From Paenibacillus glycanilyticus NBRC 16618 (lineage in GTDB: Bacteria > Bacillota > Bacilli > Paenibacillales > Paenibacillaceae), in NCBI RefSeq assembly GCF_004000805.1, contig NZ_BILY01000019.1, positions 52,116 to 116,115 on the forward strand: a stretch of DNA of 64,000 bases, written 5' to 3'. The translations under genes and the position numbers were made by a program. The notes beneath the pieces are model-generated. The model ran no database searches. It was not told the origin of the DNA and worked only from the letters and a program-made list of their open reading frames with translations. Numbering within the stretch: the first letter of the stretch is position 1; each line of letters opens with the position of its first letter. Below are positions 1 through 9,042 of the stretch, one piece after another.

Positions 1-1233
1 ATTATGAACCGCATCGAACACTTGAACGAGCTGGGCGTTAACGCCGTTTATTTGACGCCGGTCTTCCGTTCGCCCTCCAATCATAAATACGACACGACCG
101 ATTACCGGGAGGTTGATCCTCATTTCGGGGACAAGGAGCTCTTGAAGAAGCTGGTCCAGACCTGTCATGATCATGGCATTCGCGTGGTGCTGGACGCCGT
201 GTTTAACCATGCGAGCGAACAGTTCCCTCCTTTCCAGGATGTACTGGAAAAGGGCGAGCAATCGGAATATAAAGACTGGTTTCATCTAAATGGCTTCCCC
301 GTAGAAGTTCAGGACGGCATACCGAACTATGATACCTTCGGCTTCTATGGCAATATGCCCAAGCTGAATACGGCCAATCCGGATGTAAAAAAGTATCTGA
401 TCGAAACCGCGGTGAACTGGATGAAAGAAACGGGAATCGACGGCTGGCGGCTGGATGTGGCGAACGAAATCGACCATCACTTCTGGCGCGATTTCCGCAT
501 AGCCATCAAGGATGCTAATAAGGAAGCTTTTATTGTCGGAGAAGTATGGAGCGATTCTCTGCGCTGGCTTCTTGGCGATCAGTTCGATTCCGTCATGAAC
601 TATCCGTTTACGGAGCTGGTGCTTAGCTTTTTCGCTGACCGTGCCATCCCGCCGGCGAGATTCGCGGAAAAAATGAACCGGCTGCTCATGCGGTATCCGC
701 AGCAGACGAACGAGACGCTGTTCAACCTGCTGTCGAGCCACGATATTCCGCGCGTCATGACCAGGTGCGGCGGCGATACGAGCCGTGTGAAGCAAGCCGT
801 TGTATATATGATGACCTCTATGGGTCTGCCATGCGTCTATTACGGCGATGAATTCGGCATGGAGGGCGGAGAGGACCCGGATTGCCGCAGATGCATGGTG
901 TGGAGCGAAGAGGATCAGAACCGGGAGCTGTTTGATTTCTACAAGCTGCTCATCTCGCTTAGGAAGGAGCGTGCCGCCCTTCGCAACGGCCGTTTCCGCG
1001 TCCTGTTAGCGGATGAAGACAGCGGCTCGCTCATTTACGAGCGGCTGGACGGCAAGGAGCATTTCACGATTTGGATGAACCGGTCGGACGAGCCGGCCGA
1101 GCTTTCGCATCCGATGAACGAAGGCGGATGGCGCGATGCCCTGACCGATGAGCCGATCGACAACCCTGACGGCAAGCTTGTTATCGGGCTCGAGCCTAAC
1201 GGCTACCGGATTGTGTGGCGTAAAATGGAATAA
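1..1233 (+). CDS. Alpha-glycosidase, GH13 family (5' end outside window)
   Basis: The reading frame is open to the left edge, and the first visible residues (MNRIEHLNELGVNAVYLTPV) match the start of the GH13 TIM barrel, so the true start and any N-terminal carbohydrate-binding domain lie outside the window. GH13 catalytic landmarks are visible: the nucleophile Asp in GWRLDVANE, the acid/base Glu in IVGEVW, and the transition-state Asp in LLSSHD. The sequence most resembles the neopullulanase/cyclomaltodextrinase-type (GH13_20) enzymes that hydrolyse maltodextrins in the cytoplasm. No signal peptide can be judged. It is convergent with glgA, which suggests degradation of alpha-glucans next to their synthesis. 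The exact specificity cannot be told from this fragment. Confidence 0.85.
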   Translation: MMNRIEHLNELGVNAVYLTPVFRSPSNHKYDTTDYREVDPHFGDKELLKKLVQTCHDHGIRVVLDAVFNHASEQFPPFQDVLEKGEQSEYKDWFHLNGFPVEVQDGIPNYDTFGFYGNMPKLNTANPDVKKYLIETAVNWMKETGIDGWRLDVANEIDHHFWRDFRIAIKDANKEAFIVGEVWSDSLRWLLGDQFDSVMNYPFTELVLSFFADRAIPPARFAEKMNRLLMRYPQQTNETLFNLLSSHDIPRVMTRCGGDTSRVKQAVVYMMTSMGLPCVYYGDEFGMEGGEDPDCRRCMVWSEEDQNRELFDFYKLLISLRKERAALRNGRFRVLLADEDSGSLIYERLDGKEHFTIWMNRSDEPAELSHPMNEGGWRDALTDEPIDNPDGKLVIGLEPNGYRIVWRKME

Positions 1234-1243
1234 TACAAATGAA

Positions 1244-1269
1244 GGGGTGCCGGATTCGTCCGGCACCCC
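1244..1269. terminator. Hairpin between convergent glycosidase and glgA
   Basis: An 11-bp perfect stem (GGGGTGCCGGA / TCCGGCACCCC) with a TTCG tetraloop sits 10 bases after the glycosidase stop and 5 bases beyond the glgA stop. The T-tract is weak on both strands, so termination in both directions is an inference from position and stem strength. Confidence 0.6.
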
Positions 1270-1274
1270 ATTCG

Positions 1275-2708
1275 TTATGGCAAAAGCTCCTCGTATAACT
1301 CCTTGTATTGCTGCGCCGAACGGTTCCAGCTGTAATCGCCCTGCAGAGCGCGGGTTAACAGCTTCTGGCGCACCTCTTGGTTCCTCCATAAAGCTAAAGC
1401 GCGGCGAACCGTGTACAGCATGTCCCAGCTGTTATAGGGGGCAAAGGAAAAGCCGTTGCCCTCCCCCGTGTATTCGTTATAGCTGTGCACCGTATCGCGC
1501 AAGCCGCCCGTCTCCCTTACGATCGGCAGGCTGCCGTAACGCAAAGCAAGCAGCTGGCTGATTCCGCAAGGCTCGAATTGCGAAGGCATGAGAAACAAAT
1601 CCGATCCGGCATAAATCCGGCGGGCGAGACCGTCGTCAAAGCCAATATAAGAGACGACTCTTCCTTTGTGACGATGCTCGGCTTCGCGGAACAGATGCTC
1701 CAGATGCGGATCGCCTGTTCCAAGCAAAGCAAGCTGAACATTTTCGCTGTGCATCAGCTCGTCCAGCTGCTCGAGCACTAGCGGAAGCCCTTTTTGATCC
1801 GTCAGCCGGCCAACCATGCCGATTAGCGGGACTTCAACATCCTCGAGCAGGCCAAGCTCCCACTGGAGGGCGGTTTTGCATACAAGCTTGGCCTCCGGGG
1901 CATCGCCAGAATACCGAGCCTGTAATTGCGAATCGGATGCCGGATTGTACAGAGCATCGTCAATCCCGTTTACGATGCCAACCAGACTATCTCCTCTGCT
2001 GCGCAGCGTGCCTTCCATCCCGCAGCCGTATTCCGGCGTCGTAATCTCCCACGCGTATGACGGGCTTACGGTTGTAACCCGGTCAGACAGCTGGATGCCG
2101 GCCTTCATGAAGCTGACCGATCCGTAAAATTCCACATGATCGTAAGTCAAATAATGCGGAGGCAGACCCAGCAAATCGCCCAATGCATGCGGCGGGTAAT
2201 TACCCTGGTATTGCAAGTTATGGATGGTGAATACGGTTTTAATGCCCGCGTATTCCTGCCGCCAGCTGTAATGATGGCGCAGCAGCGCCGGAATCATGCC
2301 GGTATGCCAGTCATGGCCATGGATAAGATCCGGCCAGTAGCCGATTGCGGGAAGAGCCTCCAGCGCGGCCCGGCATAAGAAGGCAAATCGCTCCCCGTCG
2401 TCGTCATGGCCGTATGCGGAGCCTCTTTTGAAATATTGCTCGTTATCGAGAAAATAATAAATAATACCGTCTTGCTCCAGTTCTTTGATTCCGCAATACG
2501 CGTACCGCCAGCCGACCGATACCCGAATCTCCGCAATCGTCTTCATCCGCGAGCGGTAACGCTCCGGTGTGGAGGTATAGAGCGGCAGCATGACGCGCGC
2601 TTCAACTCCTAACGGCTTCAGTGCCGCCGGCAGCGCGCCAAGCACGTCGCCTAACCCGCCAGTTTTCAGAAACGGGGCGCATTCCGCCCCCACGAACAAT
2701 ACTTTCAA
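1275..2708 (-). CDS. glgA: Glycogen synthase GlgA
   Basis: Transfers glucose from ADP-glucose to the non-reducing end of alpha-1,4-glucan (GT5 family, two Rossmann domains). Visible motifs are KTGGLGDV at residues 15-22 (ADP-glucose binding), HGHDWHTG in the N-terminal domain, GMVGRLTDQKG, and SQFEPCGISQL in the C-terminal nucleotide-binding domain. The start chosen is a TTG at 2708 (protein begins MKVLFVGAEC), preceded by GGGGAGAGGG. It gives 477 residues, the usual family length; a longer frame exists upstream but has no homology-like content. The gene lies 28 bases downstream of glgB and probably forms an operon with it. It ends at a hairpin shared with the convergent glycosidase. Confidence 0.95.
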   Translation of the reverse strand: MKVLFVGAECAPFLKTGGLGDVLGALPAALKPLGVEARVMLPLYTSTPERYRSRMKTIAEIRVSVGWRYAYCGIKELEQDGIIYYFLDNEQYFKRGSAYGHDDDGERFAFLCRAALEALPAIGYWPDLIHGHDWHTGMIPALLRHHYSWRQEYAGIKTVFTIHNLQYQGNYPPHALGDLLGLPPHYLTYDHVEFYGSVSFMKAGIQLSDRVTTVSPSYAWEITTPEYGCGMEGTLRSRGDSLVGIVNGIDDALYNPASDSQLQARYSGDAPEAKLVCKTALQWELGLLEDVEVPLIGMVGRLTDQKGLPLVLEQLDELMHSENVQLALLGTGDPHLEHLFREAEHRHKGRVVSYIGFDDGLARRIYAGSDLFLMPSQFEPCGISQLLALRYGSLPIVRETGGLRDTVHSYNEYTGEGNGFSFAPYNSWDMLYTVRRALALWRNQEVRQKLLTRALQGDYSWNRSAQQYKELYEELLP

Positions 2709-2736
2709 GATCCCTCTCCCCTTTGGCTCTCGACTC

Positions 2737-4767
2737 TTATACCTTTGCAATCCGTTCCCTCTGCCGGCCTCTGCGCTTGCTGCCCGGTACCGGGAGAGCC
2801 AGCTCCTTATGCAAAGTTTGCGGCTCCTGCCCCATGCGGACGGCAGCACGCGATTCCTTCTCGCGTTTCAGAATAACGACCGAAAGCGGCGGAAGCGGCA
2901 GCTCAATGCTATGCTTGCGGCCATGCCAGACTACCGGCTCCGACCGGACGACCGCCCCTTCCGCGGCGGCAAGCTCCATGAATCCGGAGCCGCCGTAAGT
3001 AAGGCTGTCGCTATTGAGCAATATTTTATAACCGCCCTGGCTCGGAACTCCTATCCGGTACCGCGCATGGGCATGCATATGGAAGTTGCAGAGGATGATC
3101 AGCGACTCCCCGTTTGCCCTGCCTTTTCGTCTGTATACGATGACGCTTTGCCCCTCATCCTGGAAATCGATCCACTCGAACCCCTTCGGCGAGGAATCCA
3201 GCTGCCACAATGAACGCTGCTCTATATACAGGCGGTTTAATGCGCGGACAAAATCCTGCAGCTTGCGGTGCTGTTCATACTCGAGAAGCAGCCAGTCCAG
3301 CTCCGCCTCATCGCGCCATTCGATAAATTGGCCAAATTCGCCGCCCATAAACAGCAGCTTTTTGCCCGGATGCGTCATCATATAGCCAAGCAGCAGACGC
3401 AGACCCGAGAACTTCTCCTCGTAGCTGCCGGGCATTTTATCCAGCAGGGACTTCTTCCCGTGAACCACCTCGTCATGAGACAGCGGCAGCGTGTATTTCT
3501 CGTCAAAGGCATACCAGATCGGGAACGTTAGCAAGCCATGATGCCTGCCTCTCTCGTCGGGTTGATGGGAAAAATACTTCAGCGTATCGTTCATCCAGCC
3601 CATATTCCATTTATGGGTGAAGCCCAATCCTCCCTGCTCCGGCGAGACCGTCACGCCCGGATAGGCATGCGACTCCTCCGCCATCATAAGCGCATAAGGG
3701 AAATGCGTCCTCACCACCGTATTCAGCTTTCGCAAAAAGGCTGCCGCCTCCAAATCCTCCTTGCCGCCATGCCGGTTCGGCCGCCAACGCCCATCCGGAC
3801 GGTCGAAGTTCCGGAGCAGCATGCTCGTAATCGCGTCTACCCGAAAACCGTCAATATGGTACACGTCCATCCAGAACAAAGCATTCGAGATCAGAAAACC
3901 GCATACCTCCGGCTTCTCGTAATCAAAAGCAAGGGTCCCCCACTGCTCCTTCTCCGCAATCAGCGGATCCGCATTCTCGTATAGCGGGCTGCCGTCAAAA
4001 AGACGCAGGCCATGCGCATCCTTTGCGAAATGTCCGGGAACCCAGTCCAAGATAACGCCAAGCCCCAGACTATGGCAGCGGTCTATAAAAGCCATCAGCT
4101 GGTGAGGATCCCCATACCGGCTTGTTGCGGCGAAGTAGCCCGTCCCCTGATAACCCCAGGAACGGTCGTACGGATGCTCCGCCAAGGGCATCAGCTCGAT
4201 ATGGGTGTATCCCATCTCCGCCGCGTAGGCGGGCAGCTCCTCCGCCAGCTCTTCATACGTATACAGCCGCCCATCCTGATGCTGCCTCCATGTGCCGGCG
4301 TGTACCTCGTAAATATTTATAGGCTGGCCAAACAGCGGCTTGCGTCCGCGAAGCCAGCTCTTGTCCTGCCATTCGTAACCGTCTAATGAGCAGATGACCG
4401 ACGCCGTGCGAGGCCGCACTTCAGCCTTGAACGCATAAGGATCCGCCTTCAGTTGCCTGCCGCCAGCCCTTGTCTCTATATCGTATTTATACAAATCCCC
4501 ATTACCAAAGCCCTCGATAAATCCGCTCCATATCCCCGACTCTCCGACCTTCTCCAGCTCATAGCCGGCTTCCTTGAACCCGTCCCAGCTATTACGGTCC
4601 GATGCGACGGCAAGACGTCTCGCGTTTGGTGCCCACACCGTGAAACGAACGCCGCTGCGTCCTTTTTCCACCGCTAAGTGCGCGCCCATCTTCCGATAGC
4701 TGTTCAGCCATGTTCCTTCGCGGAATTGATAAATATCGTCTGCGCTAAGCTTGTTGCTTCGTTTCAA
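2737..4767 (-). CDS. glgB: 1,4-alpha-glucan branching enzyme GlgB
   Basis: Introduces alpha-1,6 branches into glycogen. The order is an N-terminal CBM48-like domain, a GH13 catalytic barrel and an all-beta C-terminal domain. Catalytic residues are the Asp in DGFRVD (about 306-311), a Glu in MMAEES (about 364) and the Asp in LSHDEV (about 432). The start is a TTG at 4767, nine bases after AGGAGG; an upstream in-frame ATG would place that ribosome binding site inside the coding sequence. This gives 676 residues. The last of three covarying hairpin repeats ends only a few bases upstream of the AGGAGG, so the leader may influence translation. First gene of a glgB-glgA operon, divergent from glgC. 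Confidence 0.95.
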   Translation of the reverse strand: MKRSNKLSADDIYQFREGTWLNSYRKMGAHLAVEKGRSGVRFTVWAPNARRLAVASDRNSWDGFKEAGYELEKVGESGIWSGFIEGFGNGDLYKYDIETRAGGRQLKADPYAFKAEVRPRTASVICSLDGYEWQDKSWLRGRKPLFGQPINIYEVHAGTWRQHQDGRLYTYEELAEELPAYAAEMGYTHIELMPLAEHPYDRSWGYQGTGYFAATSRYGDPHQLMAFIDRCHSLGLGVILDWVPGHFAKDAHGLRLFDGSPLYENADPLIAEKEQWGTLAFDYEKPEVCGFLISNALFWMDVYHIDGFRVDAITSMLLRNFDRPDGRWRPNRHGGKEDLEAAAFLRKLNTVVRTHFPYALMMAEESHAYPGVTVSPEQGGLGFTHKWNMGWMNDTLKYFSHQPDERGRHHGLLTFPIWYAFDEKYTLPLSHDEVVHGKKSLLDKMPGSYEEKFSGLRLLLGYMMTHPGKKLLFMGGEFGQFIEWRDEAELDWLLLEYEQHRKLQDFVRALNRLYIEQRSLWQLDSSPKGFEWIDFQDEGQSVIVYRRKGRANGESLIILCNFHMHAHARYRIGVPSQGGYKILLNSDSLTYGGSGFMELAAAEGAVVRSEPVVWHGRKHSIELPLPPLSVVILKREKESRAAVRMGQEPQTLHKELALPVPGSKRRGRQRERIAKV

Positions 4768-4785
4768 TATTTCCAACCTCCTAAA

Positions 4786-4931
4786 AAGAATTGTCACATG
4801 CTCTTGGTGACAATTCTTACTTCGTAAGCATGTGCTTAAGAATTGCTACCACTTTTGTAGCAATTCTTACTTCGTAAGGATTTGCTTAAAGAATTGGCGC
4901 CTGCTTTTGGCGGCAATTCTTGCTTCGTAAG
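4786..4931. repeat. Three tandem 51-52 bp hairpin units in the glgB/glgC gap
   Basis: Three units start at 4786, 4838 and 4889. Each begins AAGAATTG and forms a 12-13 bp stem ending CAATTCTT, followed by (A/G)CTTCGTAAG. The four or five stem-top bases differ between units but remain complementary: TCAC/GTGA, CTAC/GTAG, and GCGCC/GGCGG with one mismatch. The following CTTACTTCGTAAG is itself a small alternative hairpin overlapping the first. The units fill half of the 312-bp divergent intergenic region (4768-5079). The rest holds the glgC ribosome binding site and no clear gene. The covariation is direct evidence that the folded form is selected. Confidence 0.85.
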
Positions 4932-5079
4932 CCAAAAAACACATTCCAGAATGTTTAATACCCGCTAATAGCTTTATAGAAACAGCTGTTTCAAAGGCGG
5001 AAGCTCTGGTGTAAGCAGATGATACAAGGACACTTTCGATTATACCATCCTAATACGAGAAAGCTTGGAGGAATATAGA

Positions 5080-6315
5080 ATGACACAGATGAATTGCATG
5101 GCGATGTTATTGGCAGGCGGCGAAGGCAAACGGCTTGCACCCCTTACGACGGCGCTGGCCAAACCGGTTGTCCCCTTCGGAGAACAGTATCGGATGATTG
5201 ATTTCCCGCTTAGCAACTGCATGAATTCGGGAATTCGACGGATTGGCGTGCTGACTCAATTTTGCGCGGACACCGTTCAACGTCATATCGGCGGCGGAGA
5301 AGCATGGCTGAACGCCGTGCAGCCTAAGCATCTGGGTGAGATTGCTTTATTGCCCGCTTCCGAAGCTTCTCCAAACGGATACTACGCAGGGACAGCTGAT
5401 GCCATCTATTGCAATCTAAGCTATATGGAGCAGCATAATCCGGAGCATGTTCTCATTCTCTCCGGCGACCATATCTATCAAATGGATTACCGACCGATGC
5501 TGGAGGCGCATGTCAAAAGCGGAGCAGCCGCTACGATTGCGGTCAAGCGCGTCCCGTGGCATGAAGCAAGCCGCTTTGGCATTTTGAATACGAACGAGGA
5601 TTACAGCGTGGTTGAATTTGAGGAAAAACCCTCCCGTCCAAGAAGCAACCTTGCTTCCATGGGCATTTATATGTTCCGTACCGACAAGCTGAAGGAGGTG
5701 CTGCTGAAAGATGCCGGCAATCCCGCTTCCAGCCATGACTTCGGCAAAGATGTCATTCCGATGCTGCTGCAGGATGGAGCAAGCCTGACGGCTTATCCTT
5801 ATGAAGGCTACTGGCGCGATGTCGGCACGGTCGACAGCTTGTGGGAAGCGCATATGGAGCTGATTGACGGTACGCTAAGCCTGTCCGAGCCGCATTGGCC
5901 ATTGTATGGCAGCAGCCAAAAACGCCAAAGCCCTATGCGTCCTGCTCTCCGAAACCTGTCTGCGCAGCGGGACAGCATTGTTCATGACAATAGCCGGATG
6001 GAAGGTATTGCGCAGCGTTCCGTTATCAGCGACGGTGCCGATGTTGGCAAAGGCAGCCTGATATACGAGAGCATCATTATGCCGGGCGCAAGAATCGGAC
6101 GGAATGTCCGTATTCATAAGGCCATTATCGGAGAAAACGCGGTTATCGAGGACGGCGCGGTTATTGGCGCTCCTCAAAGCGAGCAAGTCGCCGTTGTTGG
6201 CCCGGGCGAGAGAGTCGCTTCCGGACGCAAGACAGCCGTTTCCGCGAGCCGCGAGACTCTTGCCGCCCTGCTCGGCGGACGAGAGCTGTACAAAGATAAT
6301 GCCATGAGTTATTAA
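5080..6315 (+). CDS. glgC: Glucose-1-phosphate adenylyltransferase GlgC
   Basis: Makes ADP-glucose from glucose-1-phosphate and ATP, the committed step of bacterial glycogen synthesis. The N-terminal nucleotidyltransferase domain carries LLAGGEGKRLAPLT (about residues 10-23), with GTADAIY and RFGILNTN further on. The C-terminal third is a left-handed beta-helix of hexapeptide-like repeats (VISDGADVGKGSLIYESIIM). The ATG at 5080 follows GGAGG by 8 bases; the TTG at 5065 overlaps that site and is unlikely. It is transcribed away from glgB-glgA. No glgD partner, which many Bacillales have, is present in the window, so the enzyme may act alone. Ends at a strong bidirectional hairpin. Confidence 0.95.
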   Translation: MTQMNCMAMLLAGGEGKRLAPLTTALAKPVVPFGEQYRMIDFPLSNCMNSGIRRIGVLTQFCADTVQRHIGGGEAWLNAVQPKHLGEIALLPASEASPNGYYAGTADAIYCNLSYMEQHNPEHVLILSGDHIYQMDYRPMLEAHVKSGAAATIAVKRVPWHEASRFGILNTNEDYSVVEFEEKPSRPRSNLASMGIYMFRTDKLKEVLLKDAGNPASSHDFGKDVIPMLLQDGASLTAYPYEGYWRDVGTVDSLWEAHMELIDGTLSLSEPHWPLYGSSQKRQSPMRPALRNLSAQRDSIVHDNSRMEGIAQRSVISDGADVGKGSLIYESIIMPGARIGRNVRIHKAIIGENAVIEDGAVIGAPQSEQVAVVGPGERVASGRKTAVSASRETLAALLGGRELYKDNAMSY

Positions 6316-6336
6316 TCCGGCGAATGCCGACGCAGC

Positions 6337-6370
6337 AAAAAAAAGACCTTGGGAGTCCCAAGGTCTTTTT
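6337..6370. terminator. Bidirectional terminator between glgC and tatC
   Basis: A GACCTTGGGA/TCCCAAGGTC stem is flanked by A8 on the left and T5 on the right, so it can stop transcription from glgC (+) and tatC (-). Confidence 0.9.
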
Positions 6371-6384
6371 GGCTTAACGCAGGG

Positions 6385-7197
6385 TTATTGCCCCGCTGCC
6401 CACTCTGCTTCGCGTTTCTCGGCAGCAGCAAGCTGTTTCTTGTATACCGTTCCGGACAGCAGCACGCTTATCTCATACAGAATAATAAGGGGGATCGCAA
6501 CCAGGCTGTCGGATACGAAGTCCGGCGGCGTCACAACGACACCGATAAAAATCATAAGGAAATAAGCAATCCGTCTCATCTTGCGTAGCCTTACCGGGTT
6601 AAGAATCCGGATGGCCGTCAGGAACATAATAACAAGCGGCAGCTCGAACAAGAGTGAAATCGGTATCAAAATATTAAACATAAAGGAGAAGTACTGCGTA
6701 ATCCCAATCGTTTCTTCCAGATTAAGATTCGCCGATACTTTTCGCGTGAAATGAAAGGCCAGCGGGAACACGACAAAATATGAAAAAGATAGGCCAACCA
6801 GGAACATAATGAGCGCAAACGGTATGTATTTAATGGTTGCCCGTTGTTCATTCGGCTTAAGCGCAGGCTTCACAAAGGCCCACAGCTGATAGGCTGTAAA
6901 CGGAATAGCCAGCAATAGGGCAATAACAAAGGCAAATTTCATATAAATGCCGATGCCGTCCCACAAGGAGAACGCATGCAGCTGCAAGCCTTTAGCCGGC
7001 TCTTGCTCCATCAGGAAGTTATAGGCCGGTTCGGCTATAACGAGTCCGATAATAAGGCCTAGTACGATAACAATCAGCATATAAATAATCCGCTTCCGCA
7101 GCTCGCCAAGATGCTCGAATAGCGGCATCAAGCCTTCTTCGCGAATCCGGGCCCGGTCGAAGCTCTGTCCGGAAGCCTTGTCTTGTGATGTACTCAT
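6385..7197 (-). CDS. tatC: Sec-independent protein translocase TatC
   Basis: Membrane component of the twin-arginine translocase that recognises RR signal peptides. Residues 24-40 (LMPLFEHLGELRKRII) are the characteristic cytoplasmic N-terminal motif, followed by six hydrophobic segments up to about residue 250. The 270-residue length is typical. The ATG at 7197 follows AAAGGGGG. tatA lies 37 bases upstream on the same strand, forming a minimal tatA-tatC pair like tatAy-tatCy of B. subtilis, which occupies the same position in the ydi block. The only clear twin-arginine substrate in this window is EfeB (50171-51460). Confidence 0.96.
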   Translation of the reverse strand: MSTSQDKASGQSFDRARIREEGLMPLFEHLGELRKRIIYMLIVIVLGLIIGLVIAEPAYNFLMEQEPAKGLQLHAFSLWDGIGIYMKFAFVIALLLAIPFTAYQLWAFVKPALKPNEQRATIKYIPFALIMFLVGLSFSYFVVFPLAFHFTRKVSANLNLEETIGITQYFSFMFNILIPISLLFELPLVIMFLTAIRILNPVRLRKMRRIAYFLMIFIGVVVTPPDFVSDSLVAIPLIILYEISVLLSGTVYKKQLAAAEKREAEWAAGQ

Positions 7198-7234
7198 CTT
7201 TATAGCCCCCTTTCAGCAAAAAAGCGGGCCCGGT

Positions 7235-7456
7235 TTAGTCCGGAAGCCGCTTATTATCCACTTCGATATTTTCCGTACGGTTCACTTCAACCCGTTTGTT
7301 GTCTTTCTCGTCATCCATCATATCTCTTGCGCCTGCTTTAAACTCCTTCAGCGTGCGCCCGAATGCGCGTCCCAGCTCAGGCAGCTTGTTTGGTCCAAAC
7401 AACAGCAAAGCGACAATTGCGAGCAAAATAAATCCCGTTGCGCCAATTCCAGACAT
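7235..7456 (-). CDS. tatA: Twin-arginine translocase subunit TatA
   Basis: A 73-residue protein with one N-terminal membrane helix (IGATGFILLAIVALLLFG), the FGPNKLPELGRAFG hinge motif and a charged amphipathic tail; this is the pore-forming TatA/TatAy architecture. It starts with ATG after GAGGAGGAAGATCGAGG. It lies directly upstream of tatC, and no separate tatB-like gene is present, so it probably acts as the bifunctional TatA found in Gram-positive minimal Tat systems. Confidence 0.95.
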   Translation of the reverse strand: MSGIGATGFILLAIVALLLFGPNKLPELGRAFGRTLKEFKAGARDMMDDEKDNKRVEVNRTENIEVDNKRLPD

Positions 7457-7497
7457 CCTCGATCTTCCTCCTCATCGTTATACGCTTATGTACTACA

Positions 7498-8517
7498 CTA
7501 ACCGTTGTTCAAACCGCCATATCCCATACGGACAATGTCTTCTCTCACGATAGTCTGACCAGCTAATATACGAGGCAGCAGTACATCGAAGGAAGTATAC
7601 GGATCATGCATGACGCAGCCCGGCAATCCCATAATCGGCACGCCGTTCAAATAACCCATAAGCAGCATCGAGCCCGGCAGCATTGGCGTGCCGTAGCTGA
7701 CAATATCCGCTCCGGACGCTTTTATCGCGCCTGGTGTCCGGTCATCAGGATCAACCGACATTCCGCCGGTCACTAGTATCATATCATAACGTTGCTCTAG
7801 CAAATAGTGTATTTCCTTGACAATTATTTGTCGGTCATCCGGCGCGAAACGCTGCTCGGCTACTTCCGAGCCAAACGCTTCCAGCTTGGAACGGACGGCC
7901 GGACCAAATTTATCCTGAATGCGTCCGGAAAATACTTCGCCGCCGGTTGTCAGAAGTCCCGCGCGCAGCTTGCGGAAAGGAACGACCCGAAGAGGAGCCT
8001 CCCCTTCATTGGCCGCCCTATATTCCGCAGCCAGTCTTTCCACCTCTTCAACCTTTGCTTTAGGCACGGTAAGAGGAATGGCTCTGGTAGCAGCGAGCGC
8101 CCGGCCTTCTTGTACGACGCTGTTCGTCTTCACCGTCGCCAAGGCAACCTCTCCAAGCTCATTAATCGCTTCCACGAGAATCTGGTCTACTAATGCAAGA
8201 CCTTGCATTGCAGCCTTCAAGCTGACCTTGCCCTCATGCGGATCGGACAGCGCAATTCCTTCTCCGGCAAGCGCCATCGCCATCCGGATGGCCGCATCAT
8301 CCTCATGCAGCTCGCTCTCGCCCAGCTCCATAATATAAATATGCTCTTTGCCGATATCCAGCAGGCTTGGAATATCCGCTTCCGTAATGACATGACCTTT
8401 TTTGAACAAACGTCCTTTGAACTGTCCGGGTATAATCTGCGTAAGATCATGGGCAAGCCGGAGACCAACCGCTTCCCGAACCGGAACTTCCTTCAGTATC
8501 GTATCCGATCCGCTCAT
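7498..8517 (-). CDS. Molybdopterin-binding domain protein (MoeA-like)
   Basis: A 339-residue protein whose C-terminal half is a MoCF_biosynth (MoeA/MogA-type) domain: LRAGLLTTGGEVFSG, then YDMILVTGGMSVDPDDRTPGA and GLPGCVMHDP. The N-terminal half (PVREAVGLRLAHDLTQI) is like a shortened MoeA entry region. It probably takes part in molybdenum insertion or in molybdopterin binding, but it is shorter than standard MoeA (about 400 residues), so the name is kept general. Its ATG overlaps the stop of the preceding moaB-like gene (ATGA), indicating translational coupling. The first gene of this cluster is the 5-formyl-THF cyclo-ligase gene. Confidence 0.85.
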   Translation of the reverse strand: MSGSDTILKEVPVREAVGLRLAHDLTQIIPGQFKGRLFKKGHVITEADIPSLLDIGKEHIYIMELGESELHEDDAAIRMAMALAGEGIALSDPHEGKVSLKAAMQGLALVDQILVEAINELGEVALATVKTNSVVQEGRALAATRAIPLTVPKAKVEEVERLAAEYRAANEGEAPLRVVPFRKLRAGLLTTGGEVFSGRIQDKFGPAVRSKLEAFGSEVAEQRFAPDDRQIIVKEIHYLLEQRYDMILVTGGMSVDPDDRTPGAIKASGADIVSYGTPMLPGSMLLMGYLNGVPIMGLPGCVMHDPYTSFDVLLPRILAGQTIVREDIVRMGYGGLNNG

Positions 8518-9005
8518 TCGTGATCTCCATGCGTGCCGGTGACGATCTCCAAGGCATGCGGCAGCTGATCCATAATCGCCATCAGGCTCTCATGGACGCC
8601 TTTTGGGCTGCCGGGCAGATTAATAATCAGAGCTTGTCCGCGAATGCCGCATACCCCGCGGGAGAGCATTGCGCGGCGGGTCTTCTGCAAGGCGCCCATC
8701 CGCATGGCTTCCGAAATACCGGGTACGAGGCGGTCAACCACCTTAAGCGTTGCTTCAGGCGTTACATCCCTTTGCGCCAGACCAGTTCCGCCCGTCGTTA
8801 AGACCAGATCCGCTTGATAATATTCGGTCATCTCGATCATGGCCGCGATAATCTCGTCTTGCTCGTCGGGCACGATCCGGTAATCGACAATCTCTCCGCC
8901 CAGTTCTTCCTCTACCAGCTCGCGAATAACCTGTGCGCTAGTATCTTCGCGTTCACCGCGCGAGCCTTTGTCACTTGCCGTCAATATCGCTACTTTCCAC
9001 CGCAT
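8514..9005 (-). CDS. moaB: Molybdenum cofactor biosynthesis protein MoaB/MogA
   Basis: A 163-residue MogA/MoaB-family protein, expected to adenylylate molybdopterin or bind it during cofactor maturation. Motifs are LTASDKGSRGEREDTSAQ at the N-terminus, DLVLTTGGTGLAQRDVTPEA in the centre and LIINLPGSPKGVHESL near the end. The ATG follows GGGAGGAATAATAG. It lies between moaC (37 bases upstream) and the MoeA-like gene, with which it overlaps by 4 bases. Other moa genes (moaA, moaD, moaE) are not in the window. Confidence 0.92.
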   Translation of the reverse strand: MRWKVAILTASDKGSRGEREDTSAQVIRELVEEELGGEIVDYRIVPDEQDEIIAAMIEMTEYYQADLVLTTGGTGLAQRDVTPEATLKVVDRLVPGISEAMRMGALQKTRRAMLSRGVCGIRGQALIINLPGSPKGVHESLMAIMDQLPHALEIVTGTHGDHE

Positions 9006-9042
9006 CTATTATTCCTCCCATCCCTTATCCGCTCATGGGTTG

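Noticed and set aside
4786..4931. CRISPR-like array
   Set aside because: Only three units, each a hairpin with covarying arms rather than constant repeats with unique spacers, and no cas genes.
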